A stretch of DNA of 64,000 bases. Origin: Variovorax guangxiensis (GTDB lineage: Bacteria > Pseudomonadota > Gammaproteobacteria > Burkholderiales > Burkholderiaceae_C). A model generated the notes under the pieces. The model saw nothing but the letters and a program-made list of their open reading frames with translations. It was not told where the DNA came from and ran no database searches. The DNA is taken from positions 434,001-498,000 of the forward strand of contig NZ_RXFT01000003.1 in assembly GCF_003952165.1 (NCBI RefSeq), written 5' to 3'. The position numbers and the translations under genes are program-made. Shown here piece after piece: positions 56,426 through 64,000 of the stretch. Each line of letters starts with the position of its first letter. Positions within the stretch are counted from its first letter, which is position 1.

Positions 56426-57058
56426 TTAATTCCCCTCTTTGTATACGACTCCGACCACAATCTCTTTCAAACACCGATCACGGCCACCAATAGAAAAACC
56501 AACAAACTGCTCCTGGCTCGCCAAATACTTGCGCGCCCGGTGAAATGAAGGTGCATTCGGATCGCGTACGTCGTACATGAGGCTGGAGGGCTCATACACG
56601 AGGTCATGTGGAAAGAAGCGAGGTATTTTCCATTCCGGGAAACATCCTGGGGCCGGAAAAATCACCCGAAGAATTTTTCTCTTATTACTCGAAAATTCTT
56701 TGGAGACCGCTATTTTTTGACCGCGGAACACCCCACTCTTCATTTCAAATCCAACCCCCAGTGCTGGCCCTGAAAATGACTCCGGCTTAGTGTCTTTGGG
56801 AAATTCTCCTAATTTGTAGCCGATCCGTTTCTCGTAGAAGCTCTCATCGTCAAGTACACCGTTAACGAATCCATAATCAAGCTCCGCCAGAAGTTGCTCT
56901 ACGGTGCTTATTTCCGAATTGGATTTTGGAGCCCCGGCACACCCTAAAAAGACGAGTGGAAATAAAACCCCTCCCGCAATCAAATGAGCAACTTCCGAGC
57001 GGGCAATCTTTGCCCTGCGATTCAAATAATTGCGTGCTTGAAGGATCAACATCTTCAT
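56426..57058 (-). CDS. Putative lipoprotein of the RTX operon
   Basis: The 210-residue protein has a basic N-terminus, a hydrophobic segment and a lipobox-like LVFLGCAG (Cys at about 41), though the signal is longer than usual. The mature part has several Cys and a basic beta-rich C-terminal half (ILRVIFPAPGCFPEW, SIGGRDRCLKEIVVGVVY). I do not recognise the family. ATG at 57058 follows GAGG by five bases; the open frame up to 57517 overlaps the hydrolase and is not used. Its stop is three bases before the RTX start, so it may be an immunity or accessory protein for that product. Confidence 0.7.
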   Translation of the reverse strand: MKMLILQARNYLNRRAKIARSEVAHLIAGGVLFPLVFLGCAGAPKSNSEISTVEQLLAELDYGFVNGVLDDESFYEKRIGYKLGEFPKDTKPESFSGPALGVGFEMKSGVFRGQKIAVSKEFSSNKRKILRVIFPAPGCFPEWKIPRFFPHDLVYEPSSLMYDVRDPNAPSFHRARKYLASQEQFVGFSIGGRDRCLKEIVVGVVYKEGN

Positions 57059-57065
57059 GTTTGCC

Positions 57066-58082
57066 TCATTTTTTGATTGGCGCATCAGCTTTATTGGAAT
57101 CCGCCTGATGGAGGTCCAATTCCTGAGGAGTGCGCTCTGTTGTTCCGGTCGAAGACGTGGAAAGTACGCCGGCTGATTGCGGCTTCGGGCCGCTCGCCGA
57201 AGCGACCAGGCCCACGCGATGCAGGAACTCCTGCACCTTTGGCTGCCAGATCCGGGGATACTTCGTGAAGAGGCCGTGCCCCCCGCCTTCGCCCTGAGGC
57301 GGGAACTGCACGAACTCGCCGTTTCCGCCCGCATCCTTGAAGGCCGAGAACCACTCACGCGGATAGGTGGGGCCGAAGTACTCGTCGTTCTCGGTGTAGA
57401 TCCACAGGGTTGGAATGTGCGTAGTCTTCCCGTACTGAGCGAACATGCGTTCCAACAGTTGCGGCGCGCACGGGCGTTGTGGGCGGTTCTTGGGATCGCC
57501 GCCTCCACCGCCTGCAAAATTGATGGTGGCGATCACGCCTTCCGGACTCTTGGCAGCCGACGTGATGGCCACGGTCCCCCCGAAGGATTGCCCAACGAGC
57601 ACAGAGCGCGTTCGATCTGCATCGGGGCGCGCACGAACGGCTTCCAGCACGGTCATCGTCTCTATCGCCGCTGCCTCATAGGCGGGCTCATAGCGCTTGA
57701 CGTTGCACGCACCACTATCTTCGATATCCTCTCCACCGGTCACGCCGTAACCGATGCGCGTCGGAACAGCGACGATGAATCCTTGCGCCACAAAATACCG
57801 GGAGGCCACCGAATACCTGGCTCGTCCCATGTTGGCTCGCTCAACGGCATCGGCCGAGCGTCCATGATTGAGAATCAGGATGGGTGCCGGTGTCGGATTG
57901 CGGTCGTCCCAAAAGACTGTGACCTTGATCGCATGCTCGATCGGCTTGCCATACGCATTGCTGATCTTGACCGGCACATCCAATTGGTCTTCGTTCAAGG
58001 CGGCCGCAGCTTGGTGGCAGGCTCCCCACATCAGCAAGAGCCCGAGGATCAAGCCCGGAGGACAAAGCGGTGTCGTTTTCAC
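57066..58082 (-). CDS. Exported alpha/beta hydrolase (dienelactone-hydrolase-like)
   Basis: The 338-residue protein has a signal peptide (residues 1-28), an oxyanion segment ILNHGRSAD, the nucleophile elbow VGQSFGGT (Ser), an Asp-containing strand TLWIYTENDEYFGP and a His in GGGHGLF, giving a complete triad of the prolyl-oligopeptidase/dienelactone hydrolase type. The substrate is unknown. The C-terminal 45 residues are disordered and Ser/Thr-rich. GTG at 58082 overlaps the previous stop (GTGA). Location in a type I secretion operon suggests action on a periplasmic ester or on the cell envelope. Confidence 0.85.
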   Translation of the reverse strand: MKTTPLCPPGLILGLLLMWGACHQAAAALNEDQLDVPVKISNAYGKPIEHAIKVTVFWDDRNPTPAPILILNHGRSADAVERANMGRARYSVASRYFVAQGFIVAVPTRIGYGVTGGEDIEDSGACNVKRYEPAYEAAAIETMTVLEAVRARPDADRTRSVLVGQSFGGTVAITSAAKSPEGVIATINFAGGGGGDPKNRPQRPCAPQLLERMFAQYGKTTHIPTLWIYTENDEYFGPTYPREWFSAFKDAGGNGEFVQFPPQGEGGGHGLFTKYPRIWQPKVQEFLHRVGLVASASGPKPQSAGVLSTSSTGTTERTPQELDLHQADSNKADAPIKK

Positions 58083-59224
58083 GATCGTTGTCCCTCCTTG
58101 CCAGGCTCGCTTGCCTTCAGTTCCAACTTGGCGATGGCGGCGCTGACATGCTCAATGTCTTTGAAAGTTGCAACGCCTGCGATGCGACTGAGGAAAGCGT
58201 CCTTGGAAGCTTCGGTTTCCAGTAGGACCTGGGCAGCCTCGTCCATCTCGCTCAAGATATCTTGAGCAGCCTCTGCCAGCGGTTGCTTGCGCGCCGCCGC
58301 GTAACTCAGAAGCGTGGCTCCGTCCAGCCCCGGCGGCATGGCGCCTCCCGCGGCCAAAACAGCCTGCGCGATGCGTGCTCGATGCTTGAGCACCAGGTCG
58401 TCCAACAGATAGTGCGAGACATAGGGGCGGCGCAGTCCGTTGACACGTTCCCGCAGTTGGATGCGCAAGCGAAGCTGCTCACGAGCCAACTCGTCCGCAG
58501 CGGGGACGGCGACGATGGTTCGCGGCGTCGTGTGCGAAGGCTGGACCGCGAAGCGCGCATTGAGCTCTGGGGCGACCTCTTCCAGCAGGCGGGCGCGCAG
58601 ATCAATCAATTCCGTTTGCGTGCGTGCTTCGTCGATCGACACGGTGAGACTCTCACGCAGCGCTTCCGTCTCGCGCAGCATCCGGGCTTGTGCTTCGTGT
58701 GCGTCCACGACACGCTGCGCCATCTCGCGCACGGTGCAGCGTCTCGCGGCCGCCGCGGCAAGCAGATAGCCTCCGGACGAAGGTTGCATGCCTTGCTCGA
58801 TGAGCTCACGCGCCTCCTGGAGCTTCTCCTCGCGGACCTGCTCACCCAGGACACTCGATGGTGCATAAGGACGCCGGACCGTGTCGATCTTTTCCCGAAG
58901 CAGCGTTCTAAGCGCGTCCTTGTTGTTCTCCAGAAGAGGATCGACGCCTTGCCTGGGCTTGGCGGCACCAGCATCAACGAACTCATGGCCATTGAATCGC
59001 CAGCGCCAGCAATTGCGCAACGTCATTCCCTTGGGCAGTGAGCCGCGAAAGGGACTGACGTAGTACCAATCCCCCTGACCCGGGGGCACGTAGTCCGGAT
59101 CATCCGTGAAATAGACTACCCGATAGGACTTGACCTGACTGACGACGAGCCAGTCCGTCTCAACGAACGCGGGAGTCACGACTCTGGGGCCTTCGCCCGG
59201 TCTTTCGGCCACTTCAGTTTTCAT
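58079..59224 (-). CDS. Unknown protein with internal duplication
   Basis: The 381-residue soluble protein starts with a beta-rich region (about 1-90; YRVVYFTDDPDYVPPGQGDWYY) followed by two similar helical repeats: about 103-225 (LREKIDTVRRPYAPSSVLGE, LLAAAAARRCTVREMAQRV) and about 250-370 (LRERVNGLRRPYVSHYLLDD, LLSYAAARKQPLAEAAQDI). The RRPY motif marks the start of each. I know no such family; the second half is reminiscent of tail-fibre assembly or chaperone-like helices. ATG at 59224 lies within the upstream gene (11-base overlap) and its own stop overlaps the next start. A role as adaptor or chaperone for the RTX cargo is a guess. Confidence 0.7.
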   Translation of the reverse strand: MKTEVAERPGEGPRVVTPAFVETDWLVVSQVKSYRVVYFTDDPDYVPPGQGDWYYVSPFRGSLPKGMTLRNCWRWRFNGHEFVDAGAAKPRQGVDPLLENNKDALRTLLREKIDTVRRPYAPSSVLGEQVREEKLQEARELIEQGMQPSSGGYLLAAAAARRCTVREMAQRVVDAHEAQARMLRETEALRESLTVSIDEARTQTELIDLRARLLEEVAPELNARFAVQPSHTTPRTIVAVPAADELAREQLRLRIQLRERVNGLRRPYVSHYLLDDLVLKHRARIAQAVLAAGGAMPPGLDGATLLSYAAARKQPLAEAAQDILSEMDEAAQVLLETEASKDAFLSRIAGVATFKDIEHVSAAIAKLELKASEPGKEGQRS

Positions 59225-60923
59225 AGTAAGGATGGATATCGAACGCCAATAGACCGGACGTATTGCTCGCTGCCACTAGCGTTCCGTTGCGCAGGGTGGG
59301 GGGCTGATGGAAGGTCCCTGGCAGCTTTCCTTCCCAGACCTTGATTTCCCGCTGCGGATCGAACACCGCGAGGTGGCCTTCTCGTGACAGAACCGCGCAA
59401 AAGCGCCCATAAGGAACAGCCTGCCAGCAGCCAGGGCTGCGAAGGCGACTGAGCCAACGCAATTCGCCGGTCTCGACATCAAAGGCGCTGATGTGCCATT
59501 TGCCATCCATCACGATGACGCAGTCATTCATGACGAGCGGGAACTGATGCCAGAGTCCTTCGCCATACCGCACGCTCCAGATGAGCGCACCGTTCGAGGC
59601 GTTGCGACATTCGAGATGCCCACGCTCGGTTGCGGTGAGAATCAGATATCCGATTGACGTCTCAACCAGCGATGGGCGACCTCGAACCAGACCTTTCGTC
59701 TGGGTTTTCCATGCGAGCTCCCCTGTTGTCGTGCGCAAAGCGATCAGTGCTTCGTCATTGCAAGGCGCAATGACAAGGCCAACCTCGGGACACAGCAAGG
59801 AGCTCCCTGGAGGCCACCAGGCATGCTCCCGCTTCCACAGGAATCGGCCTGTCTCGAGGTCAAGGCACTGAAGGTGGCCGATGGGTCGACCTTCATTCCA
59901 TTGCTCCGTATTGATGAAGACGCGCTGATGCACCTCGTCGATGCAGGGGGTGGCGTGGATGCTCGAGTCGATCTTGCGCCGCCACAAAGGCTCCCCGGTC
60001 GTCGCATCGAGCCGGGTGACCGTACCGTCGTAACAGCCATAGATAACACTTCGGCCCACGCCTTGCAGCAACTGCACAATGCCCTTTTTTGGTCGAGCGA
60101 GACTCGGCGTCATCCATTCGATTTCGCCCGTTTGCAGGTGATGGCGCCAGACTTGGCTGTGATCGTCCGCTACCAGTACCGCGTCATCAACGATGACAGG
60201 CGCACATTTGGTGGGGTAGCCCGTTGCGTGGTTCAACGCGAATCGCCACCACCGCGGCTCTTCCGAAACGAAATCGGGTGCGCCTCCCTTCATCAAAGGC
60301 GGCATGGCATCAAAGCAATCCCTCGATAGACCGATGTCATGGCGTGTGAACAAGGCAAGAACCGGTGCAGTGGAGACTCCGATCTGCCGAGAGCCCAGCG
60401 GCTCCCACATGTCGAAGAACAACCCGACGGCGCGCAGTTCGACGGCGACTTTGTCGGCAGAGAGCGCTTTCTTGACCAGTGGTAGCGCTGAACCGGCTTT
60501 CATGAAATCGTCGACGAAGACAGCACGCTTTCCATTCGCTGCAAAGCGATTGCCCTCAACCCATTTCTTCTGGTTGCGATCCTTGCGCTGGTCACGCACC
60601 ATCAGCACCTGCAGATTTCGACCTTCGTTGAGAGCAGCGGCGGCGATGCCGTAGAGAAGTGGCGTCGAGCCAAAGCCTGGCCCGACCAGCACTTCCGGTT
60701 TGAAGTCGCGCAGCAACTCCCACATCAGGACTCCTGCGTATTGCGCGTTCTTGGCGTCGGTGAGAAGAACGCGAAAATCGAAGCTCAGTTGCTCACCAAA
60801 CCGCATCCCCGTGCTGTAGATCTGCCGCCTCAGATACTCCCATTCCGGTCTGTGTCGGATGCGTTCGGGAAGGCCGGGCGGCCGGCGACCATATTCTTGG
60901 ACAGTTGACAATACCGCGCTCAA
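59214..60923 (-). CDS. Phosphoribosyltransferase fused to PQQ-type beta-propeller
   Basis: The 569-residue protein joins two domains. Residues about 40-215 look like a type I phosphoribosyltransferase: VLVGPGFGSTPLLYG, a flexible-loop segment rich in Lys and Arg (VRDQRKDRNQKKW) and the PRPP-binding loop RAVFVDDFMKAGSA (133-145). Residues about 235-565 form a PQQ-repeat propeller with recurrent Asp-x-x-x-Thr-Gly-Glu turns (LQTGEIEW, DATTGEPLWRRK, DLETGRFLWKRE, DVETGELRWLSR). No signal peptide is present, so it is cytoplasmic. TTG at 60923 follows GGGAG. It lies between HlyD and the cargo genes of a type I secretion operon. I know of no described precedent for this pairing. Confidence 0.8.
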   Translation of the reverse strand: MSAVLSTVQEYGRRPPGLPERIRHRPEWEYLRRQIYSTGMRFGEQLSFDFRVLLTDAKNAQYAGVLMWELLRDFKPEVLVGPGFGSTPLLYGIAAAALNEGRNLQVLMVRDQRKDRNQKKWVEGNRFAANGKRAVFVDDFMKAGSALPLVKKALSADKVAVELRAVGLFFDMWEPLGSRQIGVSTAPVLALFTRHDIGLSRDCFDAMPPLMKGGAPDFVSEEPRWWRFALNHATGYPTKCAPVIVDDAVLVADDHSQVWRHHLQTGEIEWMTPSLARPKKGIVQLLQGVGRSVIYGCYDGTVTRLDATTGEPLWRRKIDSSIHATPCIDEVHQRVFINTEQWNEGRPIGHLQCLDLETGRFLWKREHAWWPPGSSLLCPEVGLVIAPCNDEALIALRTTTGELAWKTQTKGLVRGRPSLVETSIGYLILTATERGHLECRNASNGALIWSVRYGEGLWHQFPLVMNDCVIVMDGKWHISAFDVETGELRWLSRLRSPGCWQAVPYGRFCAVLSREGHLAVFDPQREIKVWEGKLPGTFHQPPTLRNGTLVAASNTSGLLAFDIHPYYEN

Positions 60924-60924
60924 T

Positions 60925-62409
60925 TCAACGCTCCCTCAAACTCTCGCTCGTTGCTCTTTGAACTGGGCTGAGCAGGAACTCGATGATTCGCCGTTTGCCC
61001 GTCTTGATCTCCGCAGTGAGGTTCATCCCCGGAGACAGCTTGATCGGCCTGCCATCCACATCGATGGTTGTCGAACTCAGGTTGAGCGTGACGGGGAAGA
61101 TCGCCCCGCGCTTCTCGTCATTGACCGCATCGGCCGTCACCGTCTTCACGGTCGCGTTCACCGTGCCGTAGCGCGTGTACGGGAACGTCTCCAGCTTGAT
61201 CGCCGCTTCCTGCGTCGGACTCACGAAGCCGATGTCCTTGTTCTCCAGCGTCACCTCGGCCGTCACCTGCGCCCCGTCGGGCACGATCACCATCAGCGGC
61301 TGCGCTTCCGTGACCACCCCGCCTTCGGTGTGCGCGGCCAGTTGCTGCACCGTGCCTGCCACTGGGGCCTTCAACGTGGTCAGCCGCTCGCGTTGACCCG
61401 CCTTGGCCAGGTCCTGCGTGCCTTGCTGGCGCTTGAGTTCGGCTGCAGCTTCCCGCGTCCTCAGGCTGTGCTTCGTCTCGGCGATGTAGGCCGCTCTGGT
61501 GTTCTCGCTCTCCCTCAGCGTGGCGTTGGCTTCCGCCAATCTCGCTCGCTGGGTTGCAAGGTCCCGCTCCATCTCGATGCGCTCGCGCGTGCGGTCCTGG
61601 TTCGCATGGCTGGACATGAAGCCCTGGTCGGCCAACTGGCGGAAGTCGGCTTCTCTTTGTCTTGCGATGGGGAGCGTCGTCTCCAGCTTGGTGACCACCT
61701 CGCGCGCAGTCGCAATCTCGGCCTGCCGCCGGTTGATCTCGGCGGCCGCCTTGGCCAGCTTGGCCGTGATGTCGCTCCATTCGTCATTCAGCTCCGCGCG
61801 GGCTGAACTCAGGTCTTCGTCGGTCCAGCCTTGTGGAATCGTCTTGCCTAGATCCGGCACATGTCCGTCAGCGGCGTTGGGAGTAGTCGTCAGGGCCTTC
61901 AGCAGTGCCCGAGTCCGCATGACCTCGGACTGCGCCGACTTCAGTTGCTCATTGACGTTCGTCCTGTCCGCAGTCGCCATCGTGGGATCGAGCTCGACCA
62001 GCGGTTGGCCTGCTTCGACATGGTCGCCATCCCTTACCAGCACCCGCTTGACCACGCTCACCTCCAGCGGCTGGATGATCTTGGTGCGCTCGCTCACGAT
62101 GATCTTGCCCGGCGCCACCGCCACGATGTCGACCTGTCCGAAGATGGACCACGCCAGCGCGATGAGGAACAGTGCAATCAGCGCGTAGGCCAGCCGCCTG
62201 GGAGCCGGGTGTACGGGGGTGTCCTGCAGGCTCAGTGCTGCGGGCAGGAAGGCGGCTTCGTCGGCCAGACGCTTCGGGCCGGCCAGTTCGTGGCGGTGCT
62301 TCCAGGCGGCCTTGAAGATCGCGCCGTAGCACCCCAGCAGCTCGAACACCGGATGGCGAACACTGGGTGCATTGGCCGCAGGAGCAGTGGTGGAGACTTC
62401 TGGCGTCAT
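60925..62409 (-). CDS. Type I secretion membrane-fusion protein (HlyD family)
   Basis: The 494-residue protein has a short cytoplasmic N-terminus, one membrane helix (about residues 72-92), a split biotinyl-lipoyl domain (GDHVEAGQPLVELDP and LKAPVAGTVQQL), a long coiled coil between them (about 160-340) and a C-terminal beta-barrel (VTAEVTLENKDIGFV, LSPGMNLTAEIKTGKR, LLSPVQ), the standard HlyD order. It links the inner-membrane ABC exporter to TolC. ATG at 62409 overlaps the ABC gene stop (ATGA); an earlier in-frame start at 62475 would overlap more. Confidence 0.94.
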   Translation of the reverse strand: MTPEVSTTAPAANAPSVRHPVFELLGCYGAIFKAAWKHRHELAGPKRLADEAAFLPAALSLQDTPVHPAPRRLAYALIALFLIALAWSIFGQVDIVAVAPGKIIVSERTKIIQPLEVSVVKRVLVRDGDHVEAGQPLVELDPTMATADRTNVNEQLKSAQSEVMRTRALLKALTTTPNAADGHVPDLGKTIPQGWTDEDLSSARAELNDEWSDITAKLAKAAAEINRRQAEIATAREVVTKLETTLPIARQREADFRQLADQGFMSSHANQDRTRERIEMERDLATQRARLAEANATLRESENTRAAYIAETKHSLRTREAAAELKRQQGTQDLAKAGQRERLTTLKAPVAGTVQQLAAHTEGGVVTEAQPLMVIVPDGAQVTAEVTLENKDIGFVSPTQEAAIKLETFPYTRYGTVNATVKTVTADAVNDEKRGAIFPVTLNLSSTTIDVDGRPIKLSPGMNLTAEIKTGKRRIIEFLLSPVQRATSESLRER

Positions 62410-64000
62410 GCGGGAGCTCCTATGCCCTTCGAGCCTTCCGTCTCCGTCGGATGCCCACCACCCTGCATGTTCCACAGGTGCGCATAGATGCCCTTGGGCC
62501 TGCTCAGCAGGCTCTCGTGCGTGCCGCCTTCGACGATCTTGCCCTTGTCCATCACGATGATGCGGTTGGCATGGCGCACCGCGCTCAGGCGGTGGGCAAT
62601 GATGAAGACCGTTCGCCCCCTGCAGATGTGCGCCATGTTGCGCTGCACGATGGCCTCGCTCTCGTAGTCCAGCGCGCTGGTGGCCTCGTCGAAGATCAGG
62701 ATGCGCGGGTGGGTGAAGAGAGCCCGGGCGATGGCGATGCGCTGGCGCTGCCCACCGGACAAGGAGGCTCCTTGCTCACCCACCATGGTGTCGTAGCCCT
62801 CGGGCAGCTCGCTGATGAACTCGTGGGCCCCGGCCAACTGGGCAGCCTGGATCACCGCGTCCAGCGGCGCCGCCGGGTCGACGATGGCGATGTTCTCCCG
62901 CACGCTACGGTTGAAGAGGGTGTTCTCCTGCAGCACCACGCCCACCTGCCTTCTGAGCTGGGCTGCATCGATCAGGCTGATGTCGATGCCGTCGACGAGC
63001 AAGCGCCCTTGCTCGGGCGAGTACAGCCGCTGGATGAGCTTGGTCAGCGTGCTCTTGCCCGAGCCCGAGCGCCCGACGATGCCGATGACCTCGCCGGGGC
63101 GCACATCGAGGCTGACGCCGTTGAGCACGGGGGCTGCCTCGGGGCGGTAGCGGAAAGTGAGGTTGTCCAGCGTCACGCGGCCCTTCAGAGCCGGGAGCTG
63201 GGCGGCGGTGCTCGGCGGTACCTCGGTGCGGGTGTTGAGGATGTCCCCGAGCCGGGCCATGGAGATGCCGGTCTGCTGGAAGTCTGTCCACAGCTGGGCC
63301 ATGCGCATGATGGGCTGCGACACGCGCTGGGCGAACATGTTGAAGGCGACGAACTGGCCGACGGTGAGTTCGTTGCTCATCACGAGGTGCGCGCCGTACC
63401 AGAGGGTGGCGGCATTGACGAGCTTGCCAATGAGGTTGACGCCTTCGTGCGCCCAGCTTGCGAGGTTCTGGGTTCTGAAGCTGGCCGAGACGTAAGCCGC
63501 GAGTTGGTTGTCCCAGCGCCGGGCGAAGGCGGGTTCGAGCGCGGTGGCCTTGACGGTCTGCACGGCACTGACGGTCTCCACCAGCATGGCCTGGTTCTCT
63601 GCGCCGCGTGCGAACTTCTCGTCCAGACGCCGGCGCAGGATGGGCACCACCGCCAGGCTCAGGCCGAAGTACAGCGGCATGCTCGCGAGCACGATCAGGG
63701 TCAGCGGCACGCTGTAGAACAGCATGACGGCGACGAAGACGATGGAGAAGACAACGTCCAGCAGCACCGTCAAGGCGTTGCCGGTCAGGAAGCTGCGGAT
63801 GTTCTCGAGTTCGCGCACGCGGGCGACCGAATCGCCGACGCGCCGGGCCTGGAAGTAGGCCAAGGGCAACTGCACGAGGTGACGAAAAAGGCGCGCACCG
63901 AGCTCGACGTCGATGCGGTTCGTGGTGTGGCTGAAGACGTAGCTCCGAAGGCCATTGAGCAGCGACTCGAAGATGACGACGACCAGCAGGCCGATGACGA
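62406..64000 (-). CDS. Type I secretion ABC transporter (HlyB family), 5' end outside window
   Basis: About 531 codons are visible and the frame is open to the right edge. Part of the membrane domain (VELGARLFRHLVQLPL, FQARRVGDSVARVREL, the intracellular loop) is followed by the nucleotide-binding domain with Walker A GRSGSGKST, Q-loop GVVLQENTLF, signature LSGGQRQRIAIARAL, Walker B ILIFDEATSALD and H-loop IAHRLSAVRHA. This is the HlyB/PrtD-type exporter; the N-terminal part, perhaps with a C39-like domain, lies off the window. The frame beginning at 63875 is an internal start. It heads the operon that ends with the RTX gene. Confidence 0.95.
   Translation of the reverse strand, partial: VIGLLVVVIFESLLNGLRSYVFSHTTNRIDVELGARLFRHLVQLPLAYFQARRVGDSVARVRELENIRSFLTGNALTVLLDVVFSIVFVAVMLFYSVPLTLIVLASMPLYFGLSLAVVPILRRRLDEKFARGAENQAMLVETVSAVQTVKATALEPAFARRWDNQLAAYVSASFRTQNLASWAHEGVNLIGKLVNAATLWYGAHLVMSNELTVGQFVAFNMFAQRVSQPIMRMAQLWTDFQQTGISMARLGDILNTRTEVPPSTAAQLPALKGRVTLDNLTFRYRPEAAPVLNGVSLDVRPGEVIGIVGRSGSGKSTLTKLIQRLYSPEQGRLLVDGIDISLIDAAQLRRQVGVVLQENTLFNRSVRENIAIVDPAAPLDAVIQAAQLAGAHEFISELPEGYDTMVGEQGASLSGGQRQRIAIARALFTHPRILIFDEATSALDYESEAIVQRNMAHICRGRTVFIIAHRLSAVRHANRIIVMDKGKIVEGGTHESLLSRPKGIYAHLWNMQGGGHPTETEGSKGIGAPA

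Overview
The window is GC-rich, densely coded and bacterial. The complete dct (C4-dicarboxylate) locus, the orphan VgrG/Rhs island with its BPSL0067, STY0301 and DUF805 genes, and the general base and codon use point to a Burkholderiales of the family Comamonadaceae, plausibly Variovorax. That placement is an inference; there is no rRNA or other marker gene here.

Layout. (1) 1-11423 (-): most of a giant BapA-like repeat adhesin, cut by the left edge, with 32 near-identical 82-residue units. Upstream lie two stacked terminators, a degenerate OmpR-type regulator, a 7TMR-DISM histidine kinase and a divergent OmpR-type regulator (11503-15419). (2) 15458-20138 (-): dctA-dctB-dctD with a strong sigma-54 promoter in front of dctA. 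(3) 20388-23377: MFS transporter, Asp/Glu-racemase-like protein, PaaI-like thioesterase and a small Pro/Tyr-rich exported protein. (4) 23555-24611: a leader that can fold as a pseudoknot, followed by two small unknown genes. (5) 24700-31700: an accessory island bounded by transposon-end-like repeats and a broken tnsA-like gene. Its core is a chain of six overlapping genes: metallophosphoesterase fused to a ParS/MbcA-type (DUF2384) domain, HAD phosphatase, two metallophosphoesterases, a stand-alone DUF2384 protein and a second HAD phosphatase. A 740-residue protein with a C-terminal PD-(D/E)XK nuclease follows. This is the best candidate for an undescribed system, perhaps nucleic-acid end repair, defence or toxin-antitoxin. 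(6) 31803-46360: an orphan type VI secretion island with VgrG, an Rhs protein carrying an HNH-type nuclease tip and its immunity gene, a SUKH immunity protein, a pentapeptide-like protein, a triple AP2-like protein, a BPSL0067-type amidase with an STY0301-like immunity protein, and a catalytically dead S41-like protein. (7) 46881-47947: two small genes and an arsC-like pseudogene. (8) 48314-64000 (-): one long operon for type I secretion. In transcription order it encodes a HlyB-type ABC transporter (cut by the right edge), HlyD, a phosphoribosyltransferase fused to a PQQ-type beta-propeller, an internally duplicated unknown protein, an exported alpha/beta hydrolase, a lipoprotein and a 2702-residue RTX protein with an N-terminal HExxH motif and a (Glu-Thr)n stalk.

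The window therefore combines two cell-surface or secreted giants with their regulators and exporter, an interbacterial-competition island, and a compact phosphoesterase/nuclease island flanked by mobile-element debris. Coding is nearly continuous. No tRNA, rRNA or CRISPR array was recognised.
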